From assembly GCF_014692515.1 (NCBI RefSeq), contig NZ_JACOIK010000010.1, forward strand, positions 1 through 64,000: a stretch of DNA of 64,000 nucleotides, given 5' to 3'. This document shows positions 1-9,993 of this stretch, piece by piece. Source of the DNA: Sphingobacterium micropteri (GTDB lineage Bacteria > Bacteroidota > Bacteroidia > Sphingobacteriales > Sphingobacteriaceae). The notes under the pieces were generated by a model. The model was given only the letters and a program-made list of their open reading frames with translations. It ran no database searches and had not been told where the DNA came from. How positions within the stretch are numbered: the stretch's first letter is position 1; every line of letters begins with the position of its first letter. Made by a program: the position numbers and the translations under genes.

Positions 1-5
1 AGATA

Positions 6-117
6 TTCAGGTGCCTATATCGGCGGTGTCTACCTCTTCCCATTCCGAACAGAGCAGTCAAGCCCGCCAGAGCCGATGGTACTGCCGTAAAAGGTGGGAG
101 AGTAGGTCGGTGCCGGT
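6..117 (+). rRNA. rrf: 5S ribosomal RNA
   Basis: The sequence carries the conserved 5S blocks: CCCATTCCGAACAGAG in the loop B/C region, the AAGCCCGCCAG strand and GGTGGGAGAGTAGGTCGG near the 3' end. The 5' AGGTGCC and the 3' GGTGCC can form helix I with G-U pairs, which sets the ends to within a few bases. A strong terminator follows at once, so this is the end of an rRNA operon whose 16S and 23S genes lie outside the window. Confidence 0.93.
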
Positions 118-127
118 TTTTATACAG

Positions 128-160
128 AGCCCCTGCAGTATAACTGCAGGGGCTTTTTTC
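128..160 (+). terminator. Intrinsic terminator of the rRNA operon
   Basis: A perfect 12-bp stem (AGCCCCTGCAGT with ACTGCAGGGGCT, 3-nt loop) is followed by six T residues, eleven bases after the 5S 3' end. This is a classic Rho-independent terminator. Confidence 0.93.
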
Positions 161-253
161 GTTCCTTTATAATAAGATTTTTACAAGTTAATCCGGTAAA
201 ATAGCGGTATCTTGCGGTAATGTATCCCCTTTATATGAAGTTTCAGGATAGTT

Positions 254-1312
254 ATGAGTAAGAGATTTGCAACGGTTTTAATTATTGTTTTATTAATAAT
301 AGCGGGGCTGGTAGCCTATCGCTTGATGGTGAATAGAGAGAAGGCTGCTGAAAATGTGGCGGGACAGCAGCGAGCGGAATCAAAAGTATATGCTATAGTC
401 GTTTCGGGAAAGCCTTTTTCCGATTTTTTATCACTCTCTGGTTCCATAGAACCTAATGAAGTTATTAATTTACGTTCGGAAATTTCAGGAATTGTGGAAG
501 AGTTAAATTTTTCTGAAGGAGGGAATGTGTCTAATGGACAGATGCTGATTAAGATAAATGATGCAGAATTGAAAGCACAGTTGGCACAAGCTAAAACAAG
601 GAATAGTTTGGCAGCGGAGAATGAACGGAGAGCGAAGCTCCTTCTACAAAAAGAAGCCATCAGCCAAGAAGAATATGATATTGCCAGTGCTGATTATAGG
701 ACTGCCGAAGCGCAAATACAGCTTATAGAAGCACAGTTAATCAAAACGGCTATTCGTGCTCCCTTTTCAGGAACAATAGGTCTTCGAAATATTTCTAAGG
801 GGAGCTATATTACACCTACTACTGATATTGCACAACTTGTTGACGTCAGTAAAGTGAAATTGGAGTTTTCGATTCCCGAGCGCTATGCGACCAAAGTAAA
901 AATCGGTTCCTCGGTTCGATTTACCGTGCAGGGTACGAGCGAAGAATATAATGCAAGGATATATGCTGTAGAACCTCTGGTAGAAACAGCAACAAGAACT
1001 TTACGCCTTAGAGCATTGGCTGATAATAGAGATAGTCGGCTTATTCCAGGTACATTTGCTAATGTTATTTTTCCACTGGAGACGGTAGAAAATGGCTTGT
1101 TGGTGCCAGCAGAAGCGTTAATCCCTATTCAGAACGGAAAAAAAATCTTTATAAAAAAAGACGGTTTAGCAAAGGAGATTTTGGTAGAAACCGGTGCGCG
1201 TACTGATGCTGATGTGTTGATTGTGAAAGGTATAAATGAAGGGGATACGGTGTTGACTTCAGGGGTGATGTCATTGCGAGATGGCAACCCTGTAGATGTA
1301 ACGTTGCGTTAA
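254..1312 (+). CDS. RND efflux periplasmic adaptor subunit (MFP/HlyD-like)
   Basis: This 352-residue protein is the membrane fusion subunit that links an inner-membrane RND pump to an outer-membrane channel. A single N-terminal membrane segment at residues 5-23 anchors it; there is no lipobox. The two halves of a barrel-sandwich hybrid (lipoyl-like) domain lie near residues 68-110 and 165-190 and flank an alpha-helical hairpin rich in Ala, Glu and Lys. Beta-barrel and membrane-proximal domains follow. It is first in an operon with the pump (13-nt gap) and a TolC-like gene, so the three form a tripartite exporter. The substrate cannot be read from sequence; HAE-1 type relatives export drugs and dyes. 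Confidence 0.93.
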   Translation: MSKRFATVLIIVLLIIAGLVAYRLMVNREKAAENVAGQQRAESKVYAIVVSGKPFSDFLSLSGSIEPNEVINLRSEISGIVEELNFSEGGNVSNGQMLIKINDAELKAQLAQAKTRNSLAAENERRAKLLLQKEAISQEEYDIASADYRTAEAQIQLIEAQLIKTAIRAPFSGTIGLRNISKGSYITPTTDIAQLVDVSKVKLEFSIPERYATKVKIGSSVRFTVQGTSEEYNARIYAVEPLVETATRTLRLRALADNRDSRLIPGTFANVIFPLETVENGLLVPAEALIPIQNGKKIFIKKDGLAKEILVETGARTDADVLIVKGINEGDTVLTSGVMSLRDGNPVDVTLR

Positions 1313-1324
1313 AGAAGGATTGTA

Positions 1325-4300
1325 ATGAGTTTATCTACATTAAGTATTAAGCGTCCAGTTCTCGCTATTGTTATGAATTTGCTGTTAATCCTTTTTGGGA
1401 TTATTGGATATACTTTTTTGGGCGTCCGGGAGTATCCCTCCATTGATCCTGCTCAAATTTCTGTGCGAACAAATTATGCTGGGGCAAATGCGGATATTAT
1501 AGAGTCTCAAATTACAGAGCCACTGGAAAAATCTATTAATTCAATTGATGGTATCCGTAACATTTCATCATCCAGTAGTCAAGGAGCTAGTAATATCACT
1601 ATCGAATTCAATCTGGATAAGGATTTGGAAGCAGCGGCAAACGACGTACGTGATAAAGTATCGCAAGCCATGCGAAGTTTGCCACAAGATATTGACGCTC
1701 CTCCTGTGGTTTCAAAAGCAGATGCGGACTCGGAACCGATTATCACGATGACAGTTCAAAGTACGACAAGAAATGTGTTGGAATTGTCAGACTTTGCAGA
1801 TAATGTGATCGCACAGCGACTACAAACTATACCGGGTGTGAGTTCGGTACGTATTTGGGGACAACGTAAATACGCGATGCGATTATGGATAGACCCGGTA
1901 CGTTTGGCATCCTACGGGTTAACGGTGCTTGATGTTCGGACAGCTTTAAATAACCAAAATGTGGAGTTACCGTCAGGTGTATTGACCGGTACAAATACGG
2001 AACTAGCGGTCAAGACATTAGGGAATTTAGCCACTGAGGAGGAGTTTAATAACATTATTATTCGAGCAGCGGAAAATCGGGTCGTGCGGATGGCTGATGT
2101 AGGAAATGCAGCATTGGAGGCTGAAAATTTTGAAACCAAAATGTCCGATTCGGGATATCCCATGGTTGCCTTAGCGATCATTCCCCAGCCAGGAACAAAT
2201 TATATCGAGATTGCTGAACAGTTTTACGAAGAGTATGATAAGCTCGAAGAAGATTTACCTCCGGGCTTCGAATTGAATATTGCGATGGATAATACCCAGT
2301 TTGTCCGAAAATCAGTTTTCGAAGTAGTCGAGACTTTAATTATTGCGATTATACTGGTCGTATTGATTATCTATGTTTTCTTCCGAGATTGGTCAATAGC
2401 TTTCCGTCCATTGATCGATATTCCAGTTTCTTTAATCGCAACTTTCTTTATCATGTACCTTTGTGGTTTTTCTATCAATGTACTGACCTTGCTAGCGATT
2501 GTATTGGCTACCGGATTAGTGGTGGATGATGGTATCGTTGTGACAGAAAATATATTTAAGAAGGTAGAAGAAGGTATGTCACCGATCGAAGCTGCTATAA
2601 AGGGCTCCAATGAAATCTTCTTTGCTGTCATTTCTATTTCCATTACATTAGCCGCAGTATTTTTACCGGTTATCTTTCTCGAGGGATTTGTAGGCCGCTT
2701 GTTTAGAGAATTTGGAGTCGTTATTGGCGCTGCTGTTTTAATTTCGGCTTTTGTGTCCTTATCATTGACCCCTATGCTTAACGCCTACTTAATGAAAGGT
2801 GGAGAACAACGTAAATCAAAGTTCTACGACAAAACAGAGCGTTATTTTTTGATCATGAACAAGGAGTATGAACATTCCTTGAAAGGATTCTTAAAGATGA
2901 AATGGTTGAGTTTTGTCGTTATTGCTGGATGTTTTGGCCTGATTTATTTCTTTTATTCCGTACTGCCAAAAGAAACAGCTCCATATGATGATAGAAGTTA
3001 TATTAGATTAAGCGCGACGGCACCCGAAGGAGTATCTTATGATTATATGGATCGTTTTATGACGGAGCTTACTACGCTCATAAATGATTCTATTCCGGAA
3101 AAAAAAGTAAGTCTCGTCGTTACCTCTCCGGGGTTTGGTACCGCGTCGGCTAACAGTGGTTTTGTCAGACTAGGATTGGTGCAACCGGAGGAGCGTACAC
3201 GGACGCAACAGGAGATTGCGGCAGACCTTTCTCGAATGACCCGATCATATTCGGAAGCAAGAGTCTCCGTATCCCAAGAACCCACTATATCCGTTAATAG
3301 GCGTGGTGGATTGCCGATTCAATATATTATTCAAGCACCGAACTTCGAAAAATTAGAAGAGAAGATTCCAGAATTCATGGAAGAATTGTCGAGAGATAGG
3401 ACATTCTCTGTGGTGGATGTTAACTTGAAGTTTAATAAGCCGGAAGTGTATGTAACTATCGACCGTGATCGAGCCCAATCGATGGGTGTTTCCGTATTGG
3501 ACGTAGCCCAAACGCTACAGATGTCTTTGTCTGGACAACGTTTCGGGTATTTTATGATGAATGGGAAGCAATATCAAGTGATGGGGCAGTTTGATAGAAA
3601 GGATAGGGCAACTCCGATGGATCTGGCTGCTGTCTATGTGAAAAATAGTGATGGTCTCCTTGTTCAATTGGATAATATTGTGGAAATAGAAGAGCGAAGT
3701 AGTCCACCTCAGTTGTATCACAATAACCGATATATGTCGGCTACTGTATCGGCTGGTTTGGCTCCGGGATATAGTATGGGAGATGGTATCGCTGCTATGG
3801 ACGACATTAAGGAACGTGTATTGGATGCTACTTTTACAACCGATTTAGGGGGAGAAGCTCGAGATTTTGTTGAAAGTAGTTCGAACACGATGTTCGCCTT
3901 TGGATTAGCCGTCTTGCTTATCTTCCTTATCCTTGCAGCCCAGTTTGAAAGTTTTATAGATCCGATTATAATCTTATTAACAGTGCCGATGGCTGTTGGT
4001 GGTGCCTTATTTTCATTATGGTTATTTGGACAAAGTTGGAATATTTTTAGTCAGATCGGAACGATTATGTTAATTGGTTTGGTGACAAAAAATGGTATAT
4101 TGATTGTGGAATTTGCTAACCAGCTGCGCGATCAAGGCTACGAAAAATATCAAGCTGTAGTCAAGGCCTCGGAAGCACGTTTACGCCCTATACTGATGAC
4201 ATCGCTAGCGATTGCGTTGGGTGCTCTGCCTATTGCGCTTTCGCTTGGCGCGGCCTCTACTAGCCGTATAGGCATGGGAGTGGTGATTGTTGGAGGAACG

Positions 4301-4402
4301 ATGTTTTCGTTGATTTTAACCCTATATGTTATTCCTGCTTTTTATTTAATGATGTCGAGGTCTAGAAAAAAACGACCAGAGTTTGATAATATCGAAGAAT
4401 AG
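1325..4402 (+). CDS. RND multidrug efflux permease, HAE-1 type
   Basis: This inner-membrane proton antiporter has 1025 residues, the usual length of AcrB/MexB relatives. The first membrane helix lies at residues 10-32, followed by a large periplasmic porter loop that starts with REYPSID. Helix 4 carries the paired acidic residues D401-D402 in the GLVVDDGIVV context, which form the proton relay in this family. The second half repeats the pattern, with helices around residues 540-560 and 860-1010. It overlaps no neighbour: the adaptor ends 12 nt upstream and the channel gene starts 4 nt downstream. I infer export of hydrophobic compounds; the exact substrate is unknown. Confidence 0.95.
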   Translation: MSLSTLSIKRPVLAIVMNLLLILFGIIGYTFLGVREYPSIDPAQISVRTNYAGANADIIESQITEPLEKSINSIDGIRNISSSSSQGASNITIEFNLDKDLEAAANDVRDKVSQAMRSLPQDIDAPPVVSKADADSEPIITMTVQSTTRNVLELSDFADNVIAQRLQTIPGVSSVRIWGQRKYAMRLWIDPVRLASYGLTVLDVRTALNNQNVELPSGVLTGTNTELAVKTLGNLATEEEFNNIIIRAAENRVVRMADVGNAALEAENFETKMSDSGYPMVALAIIPQPGTNYIEIAEQFYEEYDKLEEDLPPGFELNIAMDNTQFVRKSVFEVVETLIIAIILVVLIIYVFFRDWSIAFRPLIDIPVSLIATFFIMYLCGFSINVLTLLAIVLATGLVVDDGIVVTENIFKKVEEGMSPIEAAIKGSNEIFFAVISISITLAAVFLPVIFLEGFVGRLFREFGVVIGAAVLISAFVSLSLTPMLNAYLMKGGEQRKSKFYDKTERYFLIMNKEYEHSLKGFLKMKWLSFVVIAGCFGLIYFFYSVLPKETAPYDDRSYIRLSATAPEGVSYDYMDRFMTELTTLINDSIPEKKVSLVVTSPGFGTASANSGFVRLGLVQPEERTRTQQEIAADLSRMTRSYSEARVSVSQEPTISVNRRGGLPIQYIIQAPNFEKLEEKIPEFMEELSRDRTFSVVDVNLKFNKPEVYVTIDRDRAQSMGVSVLDVAQTLQMSLSGQRFGYFMMNGKQYQVMGQFDRKDRATPMDLAAVYVKNSDGLLVQLDNIVEIEERSSPPQLYHNNRYMSATVSAGLAPGYSMGDGIAAMDDIKERVLDATFTTDLGGEARDFVESSSNTMFAFGLAVLLIFLILAAQFESFIDPIIILLTVPMAVGGALFSLWLFGQSWNIFSQIGTIMLIGLVTKNGILIVEFANQLRDQGYEKYQAVVKASEARLRPILMTSLAIALGALPIALSLGAASTSRIGMGVVIVGGTMFSLILTLYVIPAFYLMMSRSRKKRPEFDNIEE

Positions 4403-4406
4403 GCTT

Positions 4407-5711
4407 ATGAAGAAAATATTGATTTTGCTGTATGTAAGCATGGGTATCTTCACCATGGCAGTTGGACAAGAATTGTTGAGTGTTCGGCATGCGGTAGAAA
4501 TTGCATTGGAAAACAATTATGATATACGATTATCTCAAAATGAGTTGCTCGCAGCGAAAGAAAATAAAACCTATGGCAATGCAGGAATGCTTCCTAATGC
4601 AACAGCAGACCTTACGCAGAATAACAGTATACAAAATGCGACCCAACTTCAGAATAGCGGCGTTGAACGTTCGTTGAATAATGCCCGAAATAATAACCTA
4701 ACCTATGGCGTAAATATTGGATGGACGATTTTTGATGGTTTTGGAATGTTTGCCCGCTATGAAAAGTTGCAGGAATTAGAAAAACAAGGCGATCTGCAAT
4801 TGAAAAGAACTATTCTTGCTACTGTCGGGGATGTTATTACGGTGTATTATACCATCGTGGAACAACAAAATCTGTTGTCGGCATTAGATTCTAGTATTCT
4901 TATTTCTAAAGAGCGACTTCGTACAGCGGAAAATAGGTTTTCTATTGGTAAAGCGGCGAAATTGGAAGTGCTGAACGTGCAGGTTAATTTAAACGAGGAT
5001 ATTTCGGCGCGACTTCGACAAGTAGAAACGGTGAAGAATTTAAAGACGATGTTGAATGGTATTCTGGCTAGAGACTTGGATGTGGACTTTATCATCGATA
5101 CGAATGTGGGTATCGATGAGAGTTTGATATATGGTGATTTACTGGAAAGAGCGGATCAGTTTAATCCCGATTTACAGATTATTATCCTAAATAAAAAACT
5201 AGCAGAATTGGATTTGAAGGATATCAAATCCGCACGTTATCCGATAGTGCGTTTAAATGGTGGATATAATTTCTCGCGAACGGAATCCAGCTTAGGGTTC
5301 GTTGCACAATCCAATGCTAGAGGATTAACATACGGCCTCACGGCTTCTGTCAATATCTTCGACGGCTTAAACCAACGTCGTAACGAACGTATTGCGAAAA
5401 TTCAGATCGATAATGCTGCGTTACAAATTGAACAACAACGATTAGCTGTGCAAACCGGTTTGAAAACGGCTTATGAAACTTACTTGACGAATATAGAGCT
5501 GGTTAAGCTGGAGGAGAAGAATGAAGATATTGCACGTCAAAATCTTGATATTACACTGGCAAAATATACCATTGGTTCCATTAGTGCCGTAGAATTCAGG
5601 GATGCTCAAGAAAATTTTATCAATGCGATTTCCCGATTTAATGCCGCCCAGCTGCAAGCTAAACTATCCGAAATACAGCTAAAAGAACTCGTTGGACAGA
5701 TTGACTTTTAA
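4407..5711 (+). CDS. TolC-family outer membrane efflux protein
   Basis: This is the outer-membrane channel of the tripartite efflux system encoded with the two genes upstream. The chosen ATG follows the pump stop codon by 4 nt and gives a clean signal peptide (MKKILILLYVSMGIFTMAVG, then Q). An in-frame TTG 24 nt further upstream would put a polar extension before the signal peptide and is less likely. The 434-residue protein has the two-fold repeat of outer membrane efflux domains: long alpha-helical coiled-coil segments with Asn, Gln and Leu repeats and the conserved NLTYG/GLTYG strand motifs leading into VNIGWTIFDG and ASVNIFDG. No terminator is obvious right after the stop. Confidence 0.92.
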   Translation: MKKILILLYVSMGIFTMAVGQELLSVRHAVEIALENNYDIRLSQNELLAAKENKTYGNAGMLPNATADLTQNNSIQNATQLQNSGVERSLNNARNNNLTYGVNIGWTIFDGFGMFARYEKLQELEKQGDLQLKRTILATVGDVITVYYTIVEQQNLLSALDSSILISKERLRTAENRFSIGKAAKLEVLNVQVNLNEDISARLRQVETVKNLKTMLNGILARDLDVDFIIDTNVGIDESLIYGDLLERADQFNPDLQIIILNKKLAELDLKDIKSARYPIVRLNGGYNFSRTESSLGFVAQSNARGLTYGLTASVNIFDGLNQRRNERIAKIQIDNAALQIEQQRLAVQTGLKTAYETYLTNIELVKLEEKNEDIARQNLDITLAKYTIGSISAVEFRDAQENFINAISRFNAAQLQAKLSEIQLKELVGQIDF

Positions 5712-5800
5712 ATTATACAAAAGAGCGAATTATACACAGATAAAAATTGAGCAAACGTTTGCTTTGCGTTTTTACTTTTTTTTAGATGGGAATACTATTA

Positions 5801-5808
5801 TACTTGTG
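5801..5808 (+). promoter_or_regulatory. Possible -7 element for the RNA at 5816
   Basis: TACTTGTG matches seven of eight positions of the Bacteroidota -7 consensus TAnnTTTG. Transcription would start about 5-8 nt downstream, where the closing stem of the structured RNA begins. No clear TTTG -33 box lies at the right distance, so support is partial. Confidence 0.35.
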
Positions 5809-5815
5809 TTATAAA

Positions 5816-6001
5816 AGGTATGACAAACCCTTTTTTGATAACCATTTGTTTACTGTCTCACAATATTAAAGGTTATGCGTAATAGACTGTTAGTTTGTTT
5901 TAAATAGGTGATTTTAGAGGGGACGCGATTGTTGTCCCCTTTAATGTAAAAACGAAATTTATTACTGCGTGGTCTCGCAGCAGTGATCGTTTGTGATATC
6001 T
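5816..6001 (+). ncRNA. Candidate structured small RNA, 6S-like
   Basis: The 357-base gap between the efflux operon and the next gene contains no convincing reading frame but strong pairing potential. AGGTATGACAAAC at 5816-5828 pairs with GTTTGTGATATCT at 5989-6001 over 12 of 13 positions (one G-G mismatch, one G-U), closing a domain of 186 nt. Inside are a 9-bp apical hairpin (5916-5924 with 5934-5942) and an 8-bp hairpin on the 3' side (5961-5968 with 5980-5987). A terminator follows at 6007. The length, the end-to-end closing stem and a small hairpin in the 3' arm resemble 6S RNA, but the assignment is inference; another sRNA or an operon trailer is possible. Confidence 0.42.
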
Positions 6002-6006
6002 ATCTT

Positions 6007-6041
6007 AAGATACCCATTCTATTATTGGGCATCTTTTATTT
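6007..6041 (+). terminator. Intrinsic terminator
   Basis: AAGATACCCA and TGGGCATCTT pair over 10 positions with one A-C mismatch around a 9-nt loop, followed by TTATTTTT. It would end the candidate small RNA, or read-through from the efflux operon, 29 bases before the next gene. Confidence 0.7.
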
Positions 6042-6069
6042 TTAAGCTGATTATCTGTATATTAGGCCT

Positions 6070-7140
6070 ATGTTTTCAAGATTCATTTTATTAGCCGTTC
6101 TTATATGTATGATGGCCTGTCAGTCGGAAACTAAAACAGGACATAACGAGACGGTAGAAGATTCCGTAGCACTGTGTCATATGGGAGCCATTCCATCGCG
6201 TTTTGTACAAAAAACAGATTCTTTTTCGTATGCACCGGGACAAGATGATATGCGAATGGTACGGATTGAGGGTGGTACATTTCAGATGGGATCGTCTAAT
6301 TTTGATGATGCGCAGCCGATACATGAAGTGAAAGTTTCTTCTTTTTATATGGACGAACATGAAGTTACTAACGCACAATTTAAAACTTTTGTAGAGGCGA
6401 CGGGATATGTAACCGTAGCTGAACAACCGTTGGATCCAAAAGAATTCCCAGGGGTGGATCCTGCTATGCTTGTTCCTGGATCGGCTGTTTTCGCTGCACC
6501 CAAGGAAGTACAGGGATTAAATAATTATATGCAATGGTGGCAGTATATTCCTGGAGCAAATTGGAGACACCCGGACGGGCCAAATAGTTCTATAGCGGAT
6601 AAGGGAAGCCATCCGGTTACGCAATTGGCTTATCAAGATGCTGAAGCTTATGCCAAATGGGTCGGCAAACGTCTTCCTACGGAAGCAGAATGGGAGTACG
6701 CAGCTAAAGCCGGAAAACATCAAGATGAAACGTATTATTGGGGAAGTGAAAAAAAGGAAGATGGAAAATGGTTAGCCAATATATATCAAGGGGACTTTCC
6801 TACGCGTAATACGAAAGAAGACGGTTTTGAAACAACGGCTCCGGTAAAATCTTTTCCGCCAAATGCGTATGGTCTATACGATATGGAAGGTAACGTTTGG
6901 GAATGGTGTGCTGATTTTTATCGACCAGATTATTATGCAAATAGCCCAAAAGCAAACCCGAAGGGACCGACAGACTCTTATGATCCACAAGAACCGGGTT
7001 TAGTGAAACGCGTACAACGAGGGGGCTCATTTTTATGTAATGATCAATATTGTGAACGTTATAAGGCAGGTAGTCGCGGAAAAGGCGAAATAAACAGTCC
7101 GACAAATAATGTCGGTTTCCGTTGTGTGAAAGATATATAA
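6070..7140 (+). CDS. Formylglycine-generating-enzyme-like lipoprotein (SUMF1 family)
   Basis: This 356-residue protein starts with a lipoprotein signal (MFSRFILLAVLICMMAC, lipidated Cys17) and so acts in the periplasm or on the outer membrane. The rest is one FGE-sulfatase domain running from GGTFQMGS near residue 78 through VTNAQF, RLPTEAEWEYAA and GNVWEWC to RGGSF and GFRC. It keeps both cysteines of the catalytic pair, C323 and C328 in CNDQYC, matching the Cys-4-Cys arrangement of true formylglycine-generating enzymes. FGE oxidises a cysteine in sulfatases to formylglycine. No sulfatase is encoded nearby, so the target is unknown. A non-catalytic C-type-lectin-like role, as in GldK relatives, is less likely given the cysteines. 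Confidence 0.88.
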   Translation: MFSRFILLAVLICMMACQSETKTGHNETVEDSVALCHMGAIPSRFVQKTDSFSYAPGQDDMRMVRIEGGTFQMGSSNFDDAQPIHEVKVSSFYMDEHEVTNAQFKTFVEATGYVTVAEQPLDPKEFPGVDPAMLVPGSAVFAAPKEVQGLNNYMQWWQYIPGANWRHPDGPNSSIADKGSHPVTQLAYQDAEAYAKWVGKRLPTEAEWEYAAKAGKHQDETYYWGSEKKEDGKWLANIYQGDFPTRNTKEDGFETTAPVKSFPPNAYGLYDMEGNVWEWCADFYRPDYYANSPKANPKGPTDSYDPQEPGLVKRVQRGGSFLCNDQYCERYKAGSRGKGEINSPTNNVGFRCVKDI

Positions 7141-7177
7141 AAAATAAACCCGTCTTTAAGACGGGTTTATTTTTTAT
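7141..7177. terminator. Bidirectional terminator between the FGE-like gene and carB
   Basis: The stem of ACCCGTCTT with AAGACGGGT is flanked by A-rich sequence on the left and T-rich sequence on the right, so it can end the rightward transcript and the convergent carB transcript. It overlaps the carB stop region. Confidence 0.9.
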
Positions 7178-9993
7178 TGCGCATTCAAGAACATTGACTT
7201 TTTATTGTATAGTTCCCTAAAATAAGGATCTTGCAAATCTTTAATAAAACGGATAGCCTCTCCTGTAGATTTCATTTCAGGCCCTAGCTGCTTATCAACT
7301 TCTGGGAATTTACTGAATGAGAACACAGGCTCTTTAATGGCAAACCCTTTCAATTTGCGTTCGATTTGAAAGTCTTTCAATTTATTAACGCCTAACATAA
7401 CCTTGGTGGCGATGTTGATATAAGGTACATCATAAGCTTTTGCGATAAAAGGAACCGTACGAGATGCGCGTGGATTGGCTTCAATAACATATACATCTTC
7501 ACCTTTCACTGCAAACTGAATATTTAGCAAACCTCGTACCTTTAATGCTTTCGCTAAACGAATAGAGTATTCTTCCATTTTCTGTTGCACATTTTCGGAA
7601 AGGCTAAATGGCGGAAGTACAGCAGAAGAGTCTCCTGAGTGAATACCAGCTGGTTCGATGTGTTCCATCATACCAATAATGTGAACGTCTTCACCATCAC
7701 AGATAGAGTCCGACTCTGCCTCTTCGGCACGGTCGAGGAAATGGTCGATTAAGATTTGATTCCCAGGTAGGTTTTTTAATAGATTAACTACCGCTTTTTC
7801 CAAATCCTCATCATTGATGACGATGCTCATTCCTTGTCCGCCCAAAACATAAGAAGGACGTACCAATACGGGGTATCCAACCTCGTTAGCCACCTTTAGG
7901 GCTTCTTCAGCAGACGTAGCAACTCCATATTTAGGATAAGGAATGTTTAATTCTTTCAAAAGGTCTGAGAAACGGCCGCGATCTTCTGCCAAGTCCATGT
8001 CGTCAAAGGATGTGCCGATAATTTTCACGCCGAGTTCCTGTAAGCGCTCCGCCATTTTTAATGCCGTTTGTCCACCTAATTGTACAATGACACCTTCTGG
8101 TTTTTCCAATTCAATAATTTCACGCACATGTTCCCAGAATACCGGTTCGAAATATAGTTTATCCGCCATGTTAAAGTCTGTAGACACCGTTTCCGGGTTA
8201 CAGTTTACCATGATAGATTCATAACCCGCCTCTTTAGCCGCAATTAGTCCGTGAACACAAGAATAGTCGAATTCGATTCCCTGGCCGATACGGTTTGGGC
8301 CAGACCCTAATACGATGATTTTCTTTTTGTCGGAGACTATAGACTCATTTTCGTCCTCGAAAGTAGAATAATAATAAGGTGTGTGTGCTGGGAATTCTGC
8401 CGCACAAGTATCTACCATTTTGTAAACACGGTTAATGCCTAACTCTTTTCGGCGTGCATACACGTCATCTTCACTTACGTTACCCAGCAACCAAGAGATT
8501 TGCAGGTCAGAATAACCTTTCTGTTTTAATGTAAGAAAGAAATCTCGTGGGATATTATTCAACTGATATCTACGTAATTCTGTTTCCAGTTGTACCAATT
8601 CTTGAATCTGTACTAAAAACCATTTATCGATACGCGTTACTTTACGAATGGATTCTAAAGGCACCCCAAGCTCGAAGGCATCTTTGATATGGAATACACG
8701 GTCAGCGCTTGGATGTTCTAGACTATCCATGATTTCTTCCAAATTGCGCAATTGACGCCCGTCAGCTCCCAATCCGCCACGGTTTGTTTCCAGGGATTGA
8801 CATGCTTTTTGTAAAGCCTCTATAAAGGTGCGGCCAATTGCCATAACCTCACCTACAGCTTTCATTTGTAAACCTAACTCTTTATTGGCGCCTTTAAATT
8901 TGTCAAAATTAAAGCGTGGAATCTTAACGATAACATAGTCTAATGTAGGTTCAAAGTAAGCAGATGTTGTTTTCGTAATTTGATTCTGAAGTTCATCCAA
9001 ATTATATCCGATAGCAAGCTTGGCTGCAATTTTTGCGATAGGATAACCAGTCGCTTTTGACGCTAATGCCGAAGATCGTGATACACGGGGGTTAATTTCG
9101 ATCGCAATAATGTCTTCATTTTCAGGGTTTACAGAAAACTGGACGTTACATCCGCCCGCAAAGGTACCGATAGAACGCATCATGCGGATGGCATGATTAC
9201 GCATATCTTGGTAACATTTGTCGCTCAACGTCATACCAGGAGCCACTGTAATAGAGTCGCCGGTGTGGATACCCATTGGGTCAAAGTTTTCAATGGTACA
9301 AATAATGATAACATTGTCGTTACTATCACGTAATAACTCTAGCTCAAATTCTTTCCATCCTAATACAGCCTGTTCTACTAATACTTCGTGCGTAGGAGAA
9401 GCATGCAAACCTCTGTTTAGCGCAGCATCAAATTCTTCTTTTCTGTGAACAAATCCACCTCCTGTACCCGCTAATGTATAAGATGGACGGATAACCAGTG
9501 GATAACCTATTTCCTGTGCAGCTTCTTTACCTTCCAAGAAAGAGTTGGCAATTTTAGACTTTGCAACGCCTACACCGATATCCACCATCAATTGACGAAA
9601 CTCCTCGCGATTTTCCGTTTTTTCAATAGCAGCTACGTCAACTCCGATGACTTTCACGTTGTACTTTTCCCATAGACCAATATTGGAGGCTTCTATACAA
9701 AGGTTTAAAGCTGTTTGTCCACCCATGGTAGGAAGTACAGCATCAATTTTTTGTTCTTGAAGAATCTTTTCGATGCTCTCACAAGTAAGTGGTAACAAGT
9801 AAACATGATCTGCAATAACCTTGTCAGTCATGATTGTTGCAGGATTAGAATTGATAATGGACACTTCGATGCCCTCTTCCTTTAAAGAAAGAGCAGCTTG
9901 TGATCCAGAATAATCAAATTCACAGGCTTGACCGATAACGATAGGACCTGAACCAATAATTAAAACGGAGTTGATGGAGGTGTTTCTAGGCAT
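7174..9993 (-). CDS. carB: Carbamoyl phosphate synthase large subunit, lacking the MGS-like regulatory domain
   Basis: CarB makes carbamoyl phosphate from ammonia supplied by CarA, bicarbonate and two ATP, for pyrimidine and arginine synthesis. The N-terminal ATP-grasp half opens with [23 protein letters not shown] and the second half repeats it with [22 protein letters not shown] near residue 560. Conserved motifs [20 protein letters not shown] and [16 protein letters not shown] are intact. At 939 residues it stops where the roughly 135-residue C-terminal methylglyoxal-synthase-like domain of the 1073-residue E. coli enzyme would begin. That domain binds UMP and ornithine, so control probably differs. 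The natural stop is followed by a terminator and the frame is clean, so this looks native rather than broken. carA is not adjacent. Confidence 0.96.
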   Translation of the reverse strand: MPRNTSINSVLIIGSGPIVIGQACEFDYSGSQAALSLKEEGIEVSIINSNPATIMTDKVIADHVYLLPLTCESIEKILQEQKIDAVLPTMGGQTALNLCIEASNIGLWEKYNVKVIGVDVAAIEKTENREEFRQLMVDIGVGVAKSKIANSFLEGKEAAQEIGYPLVIRPSYTLAGTGGGFVHRKEEFDAALNRGLHASPTHEVLVEQAVLGWKEFELELLRDSNDNVIIICTIENFDPMGIHTGDSITVAPGMTLSDKCYQDMRNHAIRMMRSIGTFAGGCNVQFSVNPENEDIIAIEINPRVSRSSALASKATGYPIAKIAAKLAIGYNLDELQNQITKTTSAYFEPTLDYVIVKIPRFNFDKFKGANKELGLQMKAVGEVMAIGRTFIEALQKACQSLETNRGGLGADGRQLRNLEEIMDSLEHPSADRVFHIKDAFELGVPLESIRKVTRIDKWFLVQIQELVQLETELRRYQLNNIPRDFFLTLKQKGYSDLQISWLLGNVSEDDVYARRKELGINRVYKMVDTCAAEFPAHTPYYYSTFEDENESIVSDKKKIIVLGSGPNRIGQGIEFDYSCVHGLIAAKEAGYESIMVNCNPETVSTDFNMADKLYFEPVFWEHVREIIELEKPEGVIVQLGGQTALKMAERLQELGVKIIGTSFDDMDLAEDRGRFSDLLKELNIPYPKYGVATSAEEALKVANEVGYPVLVRPSYVLGGQGMSIVINDEDLEKAVVNLLKNLPGNQILIDHFLDRAEEAESDSICDGEDVHIIGMMEHIEPAGIHSGDSSAVLPPFSLSENVQQKMEEYSIRLAKALKVRGLLNIQFAVKGEDVYVIEANPRASRTVPFIAKAYDVPYINIATKVMLGVNKLKDFQIERKLKGFAIKEPVFSFSKFPEVDKQLGPEMKSTGEAIRFIKDLQDPYFRELYNKKSMFLNAQ

